DNA of 27,501 nt from Chara braunii (Eukaryota; Streptophyta; Charophyceae; Charales; Characeae). The position numbers and the translations under genes were made by a program. Location of the stretch: the NCBI GenBank assembly GCA_003427395.1, contig BFEA01000625.1, positions 397,092-424,592 of the forward strand, read 5' to 3'. Below, in pieces: positions 7,062-17,468 of the stretch (within the stretch, counting starts at the first letter, position 1; the number at the start of each line of letters is the position of its first letter). The notes beneath the pieces were generated by a model, which worked only from the letters and a program-made list of their open reading frames with translations, ran no database searches and was not told the origin of the DNA.

Positions 7062-9409
7062 TCACTGTGTTTTTTTTTCCAAACGTGTGTATATGGTTTG
7101 GGGCAGCACTGCCCCTCGGACCCCTTCCAGTTGTGTCTCCCTATGCCAATACTTAAGGCGTTTTAAGATAACTGTTGTAGAGGGGCGGCCTCTCCATCCC
7201 TCCACCGTGAGGCCGTCCGGGTCCGGGGAGTGGTGCTGGGGGCGATCGGGGGGGGGTCTGAGACCTAACATCCACTGACCTCCTTCGTTTTGTCGGGTTA
7301 TTGGTAGTATGATCACTCCCGGTGGCATATGGTTTGGGGTGATATCATCGGTCACCAGTCTGACCCGATCCCGCAAGATTCCCTTGGGGGGCTGATCCTG
7401 TTCATCATTCTCTGAGCGGGATGACCCGTCATCTTCGTCATCATGCAGAATTGTAACTGTCCGGGGACCCCGGGACGATGTGGCCTGTTGATTAGCATCC
7501 GACGGTTGCGGTTCCCATGTAAGGAGTTGGCTCTGACGTTGGGCGGGGACCGCGGTCTCTGGGCCATGGAGGGTGGCACAGAGTTCGTGGACCAACAGTT
7601 TGGGCCATGCCAACCCTTCGTGGTGGAACGCCTCTCCAATAGTCGAGCCTTGCAGTTCCTGATTGTGGCCAAATCTGGTTTCTGCATATTGTTGTATTTT
7701 GTCCAGGAATTTGTTGACCACCAGGACTATTGCCGCACCCACATCCATCCAGTCTATACTATGTACATTGTTGTACTTTTCTACTGTGGCTAGAACCCGT
7801 GGGGTGAACATGAGGACCTCCTTAGCCTGGGCCTAGTACCGCGTGGCAAGTTTGGTTTGCGATCCATCCTCTGCCATGGAAAAGATCTTAGTCAAGGTCC
7901 GTTCAGTGAGGAAAGCCAATTTTTGTTTGACTTCTTCATCGTGTGCTAGTGGGGGAGGGGGGGGAGGTGGGCTGTCTGGCGGTAACAGAGCCATAACTTG
8001 GGTCATCTCAGTATCCTCTCCCCTTGGGCCCGCCTCCAAATTGCGATATTGCGTTGTCTGTTGCCCCTCGTCCGGGGCCGAGATGTCCATATCTTGTGCA
8101 TTCTGTGCGTTCTGTGCACCTGCTTTGTGAGGCGAGGGGCCAAGTGCAGCTATCTGGGGGCAGTGCACTGTGTGGCTCTACTGTTGTTGTCGTTTCTGCA
8201 TTTCCATCTCTTGCTGCCAAAAGTGTTGGAGCTGCTGCTGCTGTTGCTGCAAGATACGTTCCTGTTGGCAGCAGAGCTGTTGTTGCCACTGCAGATGCAG
8301 ATGCTGCAGTAATTGGTTTTGTGCAAGGCCCTTTGTTGATGTTGCTGGTGGTGGTACTGTGCCAACTGCGCTTGCAAAAGGAAGCGTAGTTGGTCAGCAC
8401 AGTCTGAGTTGTGTTGCATCTGTTCGTGGACCGCATTGTGCTGCACGTTTTGCTCGATCTGTTGCAGCGGAAGCGGCTGTTGTTGCTGCTGGTGCATCAC
8501 CACATCTTGGAGATTCGGAGCTGCCATCATTTGTTCTTGTTGCTGTTGGTGCATCACCACTTCTTGGAGATTCGGAGCTACCATCATCTGTTCCTGTTGT
8601 GCCATCTGCTGGTGTTGGTGCATCGTTAGCAGCTGTTCCGGCAGCTGTTCCTGCAGAGGGCGGTGCTGGTGTTGTTGTTGCAGCTGATGTTGCTGTTGTT
8701 GATGTATCAGCATTTGTTCCTGCTGGTTTTTCTGTTGAGGTTGTTGTAACATCATCTGCTGCTCCATGTGTTGTGGCAGGAGCCCAACCTGGTGTTGCGG
8801 CTGCTGCATTGATTGCGGTTGGAGTTGTAAGGGCTGCACCTGCTCCACTTGTAGATCGGGTTGGTGCCCCATCTGCTGTGGCTGGTCCTGAGCTTGATGC
8901 TGCTGTTGATGAATCATTTGCGGTTGTGTGATCCGCAACTGCTCGACCTGATGGGCGGGTTGTTGTGCGTTGTGATGCTGCTGTTGCAGCGTCTGTTGTA
9001 GGTGTTGATCGAGTTGCAGCAACGAGTCATGGTGTTGCATCGCGCAGGGTTTATGTTGTTGAAACATGGGCTGTTGTTCTTGCTGCTGTTCTTGCTGATG
9101 TTGTGGTTCTCGGATTTGGTGATGGTGTTGCAACAGTATCCCGTTTTGTGGTTGCGACATCGTGTGCTGCTCCTGCGGTTGTCGGGGATGCTGTTGTGGC
9201 TGTTGGAGCCCTGGCTGTGGCAACATCAGCTGTTGCAGTTCTGAGGGATGGTCCTTGAACTCGATCTCTTGCGTTTGTTGGGGGCGCTGCCCAATTACAG
9301 CATCATGTTCGAGCTCCAGCTTCCGGGTTAGCAGCAGTTCCTGCTGCGGTTTTCCAGGTACATCGGGAGGCAGAAATTTGGCTTCCCCCGTCACTTGCGA
9401 GATCACCAT
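7062..9409 (-). pseudogene. LINE-A ORF1: glutamine-rich protein, broken
   Basis: The ATG at 9409-9407 begins MVISQVTGEAKFLPP. From about residue 40 a low-complexity domain of roughly 350 residues follows, rich in Gln with His, Leu, Met and Pro. It includes two 57-bp repeats (8491-8604, consensus QQEQMMxAPNLQxVVMH). A frameshift near 8315 moves the frame. After TAG at 8178 and TAG at 7833, a less biased C-terminal part follows (VLATVEKYNNVHSIDWMDVG, an acidic stretch, RGPRTVTILHDDEDDG), ending in TGA at 7064-7062. The span, about 780 codons, matches the other ORF1s here. No CCHC knuckle or DUF4283-like fold is visible, unlike LINE-B and LINE-C. By position it should be the RNA-binding ORF1; the Gln-rich domain might drive assembly, which is inference. 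Confidence 0.75.
8491..8604 (-). repeat. two 57-bp (19-codon) repeats inside the Gln-rich ORF1
   Basis: GGTGCATCACCAC, then TTGGAGATTCGGAGCT and CCATCAT, recur with a 57-bp period. The period is a multiple of three, so the repeat expanded while preserving the frame. Confidence 0.85.
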
Positions 9410-10692
9410 TCTCCCGGCAGGTCGGCCAGGGTCTGGCGGAGGGCCATGAGATGGGGAAGGCTACAGGCGGGAAATTTGCGCTAGTGCTTCGCGGCCCGCG
9501 GCCAGCAAGGACTGCCCGCCAGCTACCGCGCTCGAGCCCCTCGGACGCTCTGTCTCTCGGGCCGTGAGCACCGTCGTGCCTTGGTCGCGCTGACCGATGT
9601 GGACATGCCACGTGGATCACGTTGGGTGCGCTGACGCCACGCGCAGCCATCGCAGCCACTGCGGAAGCAGACAAGGAAAGGCATCGACGACTAAGGGAAA
9701 GGTGCATGGAAATCATGCGGCGAAGAAGACAGCGGTGATGCAACGAAAGGGCCTGAGATGATCGACATCGAAGACTGTGTGGGATTGCAAGGAAGCGACA
9801 GGGTGGTGGAACAAGGGTGTTGGGAGGGGTGAGCGCTTGCAGACGGATGAAAGTGGGGGTTCGGCTTTGGCGGGCGTGAGTCCGCCATCTCAACACTGGC
9901 TCGTCACAGGTGCTGGCAAAGGTGAGTGGTGGAAGACCGCAAATTCGTCACAGGCGCTTGCAAACCGCGGGTGGGAGAATTGGACAACAGCCGGGATGGT
10001 GAGGCTATCGAGCGGGAAGAGGGAAGTGCGTCGGCGAGGCAACTGCCGAAAGTGGTAGGTGCGGCCCGGGCTTGGCGGAGGTAATACCGCCTGCCCACCG
10101 GTGAACGTAAGATCGCACATGGAGACTGCCCTCGGATATGAAGCGATCGCTTAGAGCGGACCACGGGTGACAGGAGGAACGAAGTATGGAGATGAGGGGG
10201 CATCAAAAGAGAGACACCTACCAACGTTGTAGACCGCTGCAACCTACGAAATGATATGCGAAGAAAGGGAAGCAACACGCCCGACTATGGCGGGGAGAAC
10301 CTAGACTGGCGTTGAGGGCGATCGAGATTGATCGTTGTCCAGGAGCAGCGACCCAGCAGAATCGCGACACTAGTGGAACACGACTCTCCAAACGCTTAGC
10401 GGTTTGCATCCCCGTTGCCACCCTGCATGTCCCCCACCCCCTCCCCCTCCTTGTCCCGTGGTGTGACTCTAATCCCGAAATCCGTTACCAGCAAGATTTG
10501 CCATAGATTCCTTGTGCTACGTTTGTGCTTCGCCTCCTCTTCCCTTCCATCGCCCCCCTCCTTCCCTCACTTCTATTCCCCTGCACTCGCCTCCCCGAAC
10601 AACTGATCGGATAGACCAGCACACTCGTGGAGACAAGCAATAACGCCTCCCCCCATCCACACCATCATCCACCTGCACAAGACTGCCGGGTG
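9410..10692. other. interval between the divergent LINE-A and LINE-B
   Basis: This 1.3-kb stretch presumably contains both 5' UTRs or promoters, since LINE-A reads left and LINE-B reads right. I see a short imperfect repeat (CGTCACAGGTGCTGGCAAA near 9903, CGTCACAGGCGCTTGCAAA near 9948) and a C-rich/T-rich block at about 10420-10600. No coding region, TSD or clear element boundary can be supported. Open frames here have no recognisable domain. Confidence 0.5.
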
Positions 10693-13057
10693 ATGGAGAT
10701 GCGGAAAAATGGGGTTGATCAAGTGTCCCACCGGCCAGCTCCCCTGCCGAACTCAAAGAAAAAAGACACGGGACCTCACGAACAGACTCTGCACAATCAC
10801 GATCCACGGCCACAAAGTGAGACAAAAAACAATGTCACCCAACACGATGACAGCCAAACGGCGCATGCACAACCAACACAACAGGAGACGACAAGCGGCC
10901 CGCCCCGACAGAATGATGCTCGGCCAACACACAAGCAAAACACAAAAACATGGAAAGACAAAGTGACATCAGTCGGAGGTGGGGGAATCGTTGTTGCATC
11001 CCCGTCTTCCTCATCAGAGGGCGCGTACAAGCCGTCGCCCCAATTGCTCTGGGCACTATCGGCACCAGGACGAGCGAACACGGGTAGGTCGTCCTCCCTG
11101 GCCTCCATGGCTCCTCTCAAAAGCCACCTCATACAGCAATTATACGTTGAACCAGAGAGGAAATTTCAAGTTAAGCAGGGCTACATATACCTGCACTCGA
11201 TCTTCTCGCCCCGCGCCCGGGCCACCTGAGATGGAATCTACATACATAGAGCTTTGCAATTTCGCTTCCAGACTATACACTGCTCAATTTCGGTTAACGA
11301 GAAAGTCAAATGGATCACGGAAAAGCTGGAGAAAATAAAGCCCGATCGTCAATTGGTTCAGGATCACTTCCTCATTGAGGTAGACAGCCCCGATTGTATT
11401 ACGGTCGTCGCCCTCTACGCAGCAGATAAACAACTGCTCCTCAGAAACAATTGGTTGCAGTTCAGAGGCAAGCATGTGCAACTCTCCCCGCGGTCCCCCG
11501 ATGATCCACAATCAACTGACGAGAAACGAGAATATCTTATGAAATCGAACTTCTGGGTGGAGTTTCGGTTCGCGCCCCTGTGTGTGCAAGGGGCCATCCT
11601 TGCTGATTTGGAGAACATTGCACGGGTCAAAGGCCACATTACGGACTTGCCCCATTTCCTCGGGAAAAGAGATGACTCGCTTTTGATTGCAGTGGAATGG
11701 GACCCGCAGTACCCCTTCCCTCTTAACGACGAATGGAGGTACTCCTTAGGGGGAAAAGAATTTTCAGTCCCGATCAGCCATGCTCAGGACCCGTGGTCAC
11801 GGCGTGGTGCTATGCTTGCAAGCAGAAAGGGCACCTGTGCACAGATACTGAATGTCCAAAAAATGAGCGTAAAATTAAAATCAAAGGATTGGTAACCCCG
11901 CACCCTGATGATGAAGAGAGGTGGTACCCGGAAGAGAAGGAGCTCTGCGGCTGGATGTTTAGGGCATACACGGATGGCCGCCCAGGCCAATGGATATGGC
12001 AGGGGAAGGGCAAGCCTGCAGCATCTCCGGCTGGAGCCGAACTTGTAATCCCTGTGGATCGTAAACAAAAAGGCAAACAACAGGACATCCCGGTTCGGAC
12101 AAAACCTGAAGCGGCCAACGGCAGGGCCCTGCAGATGGGGGACCAAAACACGGTCAGATGAACGACAAGGGTGCTGACAAACAAAACAAACATCCCCCGC
12201 TGCACGATCCACCGGTTGGCCCATCCAAACCGACGGTGACTCCCCATCACCAAATATACAAGCCCAAACCATCGAAGAGGCTTGATGGGGAGATACACGA
12301 CAAACGACAGACGGATGCCCGGGCCCCTGGCAAGCAGAAGACGCAAGAAGACTCCCACCAAGGGGAGAAATGCAAAACTGCGGATGAACGACAGCAAGGG
12401 ACTCTGCAATAGGGACAGGAGACCCCCCTGCCAAACCCCAATGAGAGAGTAGGGCAACTCTCGACTGAGCCTCAATCAGGGGCAGGCCGTCTACATCAAC
12501 ATGATGGAGCGTGGGGAACGGACGCAGCTCCTCTGCAGCATTTACATGGGGGCAGTGCCAAAGCAACCAAATCTGGGGAGGGCACCGAGAAGAAGCACTC
12601 GCTCCCCCCACAGCCTGCACGTGCAGTGGACACTGCGCCCGCCGCGCTCCCCAACAACTCCGAGTCAGGCCACTTCGCCTTGTCTCACCAACAGAAACAA
12701 GTGACCCCGTTCGCAAAAACCGACGGGGCTACACAGCAACCCCCGCTTGCGCCACAATCAGCAGCACGGCCACAGGATGCTGGATCTACCAGACGTCCAG
12801 TGGACATAGAACCCGCTCCGCTCCCCCCCAATTTGGAGACAGGCCACCATGCACACGCGAACAAGATGGGACCCCACACGGGAGCAACATCCAAGGAGGA
12901 TGCAGGCAAAGGATTCAAACCCAGGGAGGTGTGGCTCAAAGCCAACTCCCTCCTCAATAAACTCAAAGACGCCACCTTCCCCCCAGCACCCGGAACCTCT
13001 GCTGCCCCATCAACAACAGCACGGCCATCTGGTATAAACTGGCGGTCTAGTCGCTGA
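10693..13057 (+). pseudogene. LINE-B ORF1: DUF4283-like gag with zinc knuckle, broken
   Basis: The first ATG at 10693 opens a polar, Pro/Gln/His-rich N-terminal region of about 150 codons. TGA at 11227 (probably from CGA Arg) interrupts it in frame. A folded domain follows (VKWITEKLEKIKPDRQ, then FWVEFRFAPLCVQGAI and HITDLPHFLGKRDD) that resembles the DUF4283 region of plant LINE ORF1s. A frameshift near 11795 leads to a knuckle at 11808-11855, CYACKQKGHLCTDTEC, spaced C-X2-C-X4-H-X6-C. A second frameshift near 12150 and TAG at 12410 precede a Pro/Gly/His-rich tail. The tail's frame runs past the 13020 junction and stops at 13057. The role would be binding element RNA in an RNP. The family assignment is by pattern only. 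Confidence 0.75.
11808..11855 (+). other. zinc knuckle of LINE-B ORF1 (C-X2-C-X4-H-X6-C)
   Basis: Cys, Cys, His and Cys codons fall at relative positions 1, 4, 9 and 16. The usual retroviral-type knuckle has H-X4-C. LINE-C has exactly the same longer spacing at 24447-24400. Confidence 0.7.
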
Positions 13058-15068
13058 CCAAGCACCAGCACACCAGACTAAAGAAGGCCCTTACGACATA
13101 CCTTTGGAAAAACAGCGCAAAGGCTCAGGGCTGTCTCAACAAGGTGAACTGGGACGTCCTCACACAGCCCAGAACTAAAGGGGGGCTCGGTATCCTCGAT
13201 CCGGAAACACAGGCTGACGCACTCTTCTTCAAAGTCCTCGTCCGTCTGCTTATAGGAAATGATATCNCCTGGGTACCGCTTGCCAGCCTGCAACNGGCTA
13301 ACCTTGCCCCTCAAACCGATGTACCGGCGAAGGTCCACCCGCTTCNATGGCTGACAAATAATTANTGGACTGTCCCATCACCCCCCAAACAAACGCAGCC
13401 CGCTTACCAGCCTGACCCTGTACAGGCAACAAAGCAGGACATAAAGGCAGATCCGCTCTGGCCCTTTATGATTAAACTCTGGAGACGAAGGGGCCCCCAA
13501 CGAAAACATCCTCCGAACAGGTGGCACGACATATGGAGGCAACCTCTCTTCGGAAACCCACACATCCTGCAAGAATCGGGCCAACCTTTCTCCCTGGCGA
13601 CCAACTCCCCTTGGCTCACCTGGGTTAAGAAGTGGATCTTCACGATTGGGGACCTGTGGGACCCGGTGGCAGGGGAATGGGCAACCCCAACCCAGCTATA
13701 GCGTAAACTCAAATATGTCAAGAATGTGGAAGAGAAGGCTGACTTGTTAAAAGAAACCCTCCCCATCGCTTGGCACCTCACATTGAGGGAGGGATCGACA
13801 GTCCGGCGAGACGATTGGGTGCTGCGATATTCGGACTCCCCAACCCACCTGGTGGTGTTCAAGGTCAAAGACAACAAGCAGGGCACCTGTGAACTGGAAG
13901 CATATGAACCACAACTGCCACGAGCCCGGTTCACCAAACTGCTGAGAAACGATGACCTGGATACCACAGCCGCATGGGGAGGATTGATGCAGGTGAGGGT
14001 GGTGGGGGACCGGGAGAACGGGTATGATGCATATGAAACCACTATCCCTGTGGCCAAGCTCCCTTTCGACTTAGCGGAGTGGGAGTGGTCGGGGCCCAAA
14101 CCAATGAACATTTGGAATTACACAATAAAAGGAGGCTACCGAACTTCGCGACAATCACTGCCGGTCACCCAAACAATAGCAAACAGATGGGTGCGGGACT
14201 CACCACTGGACCATAAACCATCACAAACATTCGACTGGTCCACATATGCAAGGATCATGCCCACAAACCACAGAGCGTTGCAATGGCAGATCCTGCACCG
14301 TTGCCTCCCCACTCCCGACTGGTTGGTTTCTAGGACTACCCTGGAACAGCAGGGAAAGCTCTCCCCCATATGCGCTTATTGTGCACACACGCCTGCCAGG
14401 GCAACCCTCGAACATTGTCTCCTGGCGTGCTCAATGGTGACCCAACTATGGCAATGTTGGGATGCGGCCTTCCACTGTCTTACCGGTCACCACATTCCCT
14501 GGGATATCGGCCTCCTTCTGCTTGGAAAGAATCGCCACCTGCTAGCTAATTGGTCACCATTTGCAACCAATCTCTTTTCGTACACGCGGCTGCACCTTCT
14601 AATGCTGGCCTGGAGAGTCAGATGCTCATTTGAGAGAAAGGACCACCAGCTGGGCTGATGCAGGCGCAACAAGCAGCGGAAAACCTGATTAGGTCCAAAC
14701 CCCATGAAGCGTGGAAGGCGATGAAGCGAGATCTCGCGGAGGAAAAAGACCCTCCTAGTAAGGAAATAATCCGAGACTCCTATATGCAGACTTGGCAAGA
14801 CCCTGCCAAACTGTTCTCAGAATTGGATGGCGAACTTCACATCAAATGGAAACCGTGGAGGACAACGGAACCCCAATGGCAAAGGAAACCCTTCGCTGAT
14901 TTTCGGGTCCCGTACCTGCAACCCAACTTCGTGCTGCTCCCTGCCCCGGCGCCGCCCGCCCCGTCGCCCTGCCCACCCCCCCCTCCCCCCCCGGCCTCGC
15001 TGGGCCTGCTGCACCCGCCCTGTACACCACCTACTAGCCTGGCACTCGCCCTGGCGACTGAAGCATGA
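13021..15068 (+). pseudogene. LINE-B ORF2 remnant: RT thumb, linker and zinc-binding C-terminus
   Basis: The frame starting at the junction reads TAIWYKLAV, TAG (13048), then SLTKHQHTRLKKAL and TYLWKNSAKAQGCLN, and continues in frame to 14656 with one further TAG at 13699. Around 14350-14460 PICAYC...LEHCLLAC matches the C-terminal zf-RVT domain of plant LINEs (C-X2-C, then E-H and C). A TGA at 14656 and a shift of frame lead into a last part (QAQQAAENLIRSKPHEAWKA) ending in a Pro/Ala-rich tail at 15066-15068. Ns lie at 13267, 13295, 13346 and 13365. With no palm domain it cannot polymerise. It is compared with LINE-A at 98% and with LINE-C by scattered motifs (RQPLF, DLW). Confidence 0.88.
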
Positions 15069-15224
15069 TTCAAGTGGGACTGGCGGATCGAAGACAACAA
15101 GAAAGGCATCAACGGCAGAGTGCCAACTTGGACAGAGGCACTACGGCCATACGGAGGGACACAGATGTTGAGCTTGGGGAGGGTTACAGTCAGTACAACT
15201 TTTTGGCACACACAACCTTGGCAG

Positions 15225-15295
15225 GGTATGCGGGTTTTAGGGTTTTGGGGGTTTAAGGGGGTATGCGGGTTTGAGGGTTTTGGGGGGTTTAAGGG
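15225..15295 (+). repeat. two G-rich, telomere-like 35-nt repeats in the LINE-B 3' UTR
   Basis: GGTATGCGGGTTTTAGGG, TTTTGGGGGTTTAAGG is followed by a second copy starting at 15260 with slight changes. The many GGG runs could form a G-quadruplex. The units resemble degenerate TTTAGGG/TTTTAGGG but are not a true telomere array. Confidence 0.7.
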
Positions 15296-15363
15296 AGACT
15301 ACTCCAGAGATGCTCAGATAAGCAATCTCGCAATGGTGCAGCATGATGGGCTACAGCTCTTTC

Positions 15364-15637
15364 CATAAGGCGTGGATAGGAATACAGGCGGACCATGGGT
15401 CTATCGGATCGGCCAGCATAAAACGACATGATGATCTGAGAGCCCACAGGGACTGAAGGCCTGCTGGGAACAGTGGAGGGCATACATGTACAATGGGGGA
15501 AAGGCTAATCATGGGTCTTCGGGATCTGGCAACGCAGTCTAGAAGGCGTAGATAGGACCACAGGCTGAACTGAGAGCCCACAGGGATGGAAGGCCTGGTG
15601 GGAACAATGTATAATCTACAGATACAATGGGGGGCTG
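15364..15637 (+). repeat. imperfect long repeats in the LINE-B 3' UTR
   Basis: AAGGCGT(G/A)GATAGGA, TGAGAGCCCACAGGGA, TGGTGGGAACA-like and TACAATGGGGG occur in the same order in 15364-15496 and again in 15540-15637. A tandem duplication with later indels is likely. No coding. Confidence 0.6.
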
Positions 15638-15924
15638 CAAAAAACGGCTGCCTAAATGAGAAACGGGTGCTCCAATTCGGGATTGGGAAGACTGGCAGCT
15701 CCATGGGATGAGGGGGGCCCGGAGGACAAAGCTATAGGCACAGCCTACACTTTAATGACTTGGATGTTTTGTCTTGTGTATTGTATTCGAGGGACGCTGG
15801 ACCCGGTTTCCAGCAGGTGCCGCTCCCCACCAATAGATGGAGCAGCCCGACAGATAAGACCTCGATTCTGGTGGTTCTCTTACCACTACCGGAATGGAGG
15901 TGCTTACACAAGGGCTCCTAATGG

Positions 15925-15932
15925 AAAAAAAA

Positions 15933-15963
<31 letters not shown>
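15925..15963 (+). repeat. poly(A) tail of LINE-B joined to (GA)n
   Basis: Seventeen A residues are followed directly by GA repeats to 15963. No AATAAA is seen just upstream. The GA tract mirrors the one at 3771-3786. Confidence 0.8.
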
Positions 15964-16534
15964 AAATCAAAGTATTTATCGTTTCATGCCACCTCCCATC
16001 AATTAATTGTTTTTTTGTTTTTTTAACTTTTTTCGTTTTATCAGAATTGATACATTTGATCTGTATCAATTTATTGAAGGTTCATTGTCAGATTTTTCGG
16101 GGAATAATATCCCGTGTTTGGAAATAAATAAAAAATAAAGGAAAAAGAAAGCATTTCACTAACTGATAGTGAAAGAGTGATTGGCTAAACATTAATTAAT
16201 TAATCAATTAACTATTCACAAAAAAATCATAAAATTTTAACGATTCTTACTGCGTACTATGGCATACTATGGCGTACTAGCACGATACGCAGCCAGGCCA
16301 GGACTTTCCTTGATGTACCCGACCGTCAAATGCGCTGAGATACATCAGTTGCGTCACTCTTCTGTGGACATATATTTTCATGTGTGCCTGTATATATATC
16401 GTCACAATTTTTTTTATTTATTTATTTATTTTAAATCGTCACAAATTTGTCAGAGCGCAAATGCGAAAAAAGAAGAAAAACTTAATTCAGTTTTAATCTT
16501 TTTCCTTACAGGACTCCCCCTGTTCAGAACCTCT
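15964..16534. other. AT-rich spacer with small hairpins
   Basis: No gene is seen. AATTGATACA (16045-16054) and TGTATCAATT (16062-16071) form a 10-bp stem. ATTAATTAATTAATC and TTTATTTATTTATT runs occur at about 16190-16205 and 16410-16430. It may contain unannotated repeat fragments. Confidence 0.5.
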
Positions 16535-16661
16535 GCGTACAAGGCCGCCCACGTGGATGGGGGTTGAGCGGCGGCGGCTGGCCCCACCCCCGTGTGTCAT
16601 ATCGACCCACTTGCACACAGCCAAAAGGCGAAGAGGCAAAGAAAAGAGGAAGGGAACAGCC
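16535..16661 (+). repeat. dispersed repeat R, left copy
   Basis: CGTACAAGGCC, GCCCACGTGGATG, GTTGAGCG, GTGTGTCA, GCACACAGCCAAAAGGC and AAGAGGCAAAG match in order and orientation the copy at 26384-26513. It contains the palindrome CACGTG (16550-16555), a G-box-like sequence, in both copies. Function unknown. Confidence 0.6.
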
Positions 16662-16796
16662 AAACATTACAGAACAGGGGGCAACAAAACGAATCCTAGA
16701 TGACGACAAGTCCCACATGCAGACACCGCCCCCGACAGCACAGGCCAAACAACGGGACAAACCAGCCAGGATTCAAGACACGGGAACTGTGAGATG

Positions 16797-17172
16797 GGGC
16801 CTAGTTGCACTACCGCCATAGGCCAAGTTTGGCGAGTAGGCGCCTGGTTGCACTTACTCGCCAAACTTGGCGAATGCAAAATGTGTCAGACGGCTCGTCG
16901 ACACAAGTTGTGGAGAGTGAATTCAGTTTCCCCGCCTGTGCACTGCGGTTTGTGGAGGGTGGTCTTCGGACCTCGCCACAAAACAGCTTTCTGGAGAGTG
17001 CAGGGCTTCATGAGTTGACATGGGGGAGACAATTTTTTTTAACTTTTCTGTAGAAGAAATCTCGTGGCGAGTACGTGCAACCAGGCCTCGAGTTGGACAC
17101 GATTCTCATATTTTTCACTCTCCACGGATCCGCCACGAAATGTGACGGATGGTGAGTAGTGCAACTAGGCCC
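16797..17172 (+). mobile_element. TIR element M1, left copy (376 bp)
   Basis: It begins GGGCCTAGTTGCACTAC and ends GTAGTGCAACTAGGCCC in inverted form, with further internal symmetry (GCCAAGTTTGGCGAGTAGGC against ACTCGCCAAACTTGGCG). It has no transposase and is therefore non-autonomous. A second copy lies inverted at 17469-17852. No clean TSD flanks this copy (GATG on the left, CCA on the right). Confidence 0.8.
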
Positions 17173-17465
17173 CCAATGTCGAAAACTGATTTTTTGACAT
17201 TTTCTCCTCGCCACACAGCATGTCGAAATCCGAGATGCAAAAAAAATTCAGGAGCTGTCAGGGAAAGGGTTTTGACACCTCCTATCGAGACGGGCTCGTT
17301 TCCCAGCCTGCAACTTGAACATTTTCAACAGTCCTCGGATGGGATGTCGAATTCTTGCCCGAATGTCAAAAAAGAGAACGCACCAACGCTTGTCCTATCT
17401 TCACCCCAGTTTGTCTCTTTTGTGCATACTACTCGTGAGTTCTTCACTCAGACATGCGGTGTGGC
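17173..17465 (+). repeat. spacer between the M1 copies: fragment of a second TIR family (M2)
   Basis: TGTCGAAAACTG, TTTCTCCTCGCCACACAGC, AAAAAAATTC, GAGCTGTCAG and CCCAGCCTGC align in order with the reverse complement of 26051-26345. Both are copies of one short, non-coding element rich in TGTCGAAA motifs. The open frame through it has no recognisable product. Confidence 0.6.
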
Positions 17466-17468
17466 GAA

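Larger units (their letters stand above)
3787..9409 (-). mobile_element. LINE-A: plant-type LINE, 3'-truncated
   Basis: Read on the minus strand the order is glutamine-rich ORF1, APE endonuclease, reverse transcriptase, and the start of the C-terminal region. Homology with LINE-B (3787-4390 against 13020-13609 inverted, about 98% by eye) stops exactly at the (GA)n tract. The zinc-finger end, 3' UTR and poly(A) are therefore missing. LINEs usually lose their 5' end, so a lost 3' end points to rearrangement or internal priming. The 5' boundary is not visible; it lies somewhere in 9410-10690. Confidence 0.85.
10693..15941 (+). mobile_element. LINE-B: internally deleted or chimeric LINE with poly(A)
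   Basis: The order is a gag-like ORF1 with zinc knuckle, then a direct jump at about 13020 into the last third of ORF2, a 3' UTR of about 850 bp with internal repeats, and an A17 tail at 15925-15941. The endonuclease and the RT palm are absent. The ORF2 tail is nearly identical to LINE-A, but the ORF1 is unrelated in sequence to LINE-A's. It is non-autonomous and dead. The 5' boundary is uncertain; the start given is the first ATG of ORF1. Confidence 0.85.

Noticed and set aside
8170-8931. Plus-strand Cys/Ala/Val-rich frames
   Set aside because: They are the antisense of the CAG/CAA-rich ORF1 of LINE-A; any frame opposite such a tract stays open.
11784-12716. Minus-strand frame of 310 codons
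   Set aside because: Antisense to LINE-B ORF1; no recognisable motif, whereas the plus strand has the zinc knuckle.
15225-15295. Interstitial telomere array
   Set aside because: The units are degenerate, only two copies of a 35-nt period, and lie inside a LINE 3' UTR.
3787-15941. Simple twin-primed inversion of a single LINE
   Set aside because: Both halves contain the same ORF2 tail segment and two different ORF1s, which one RNA template cannot supply; kept only as a compound hypothesis.
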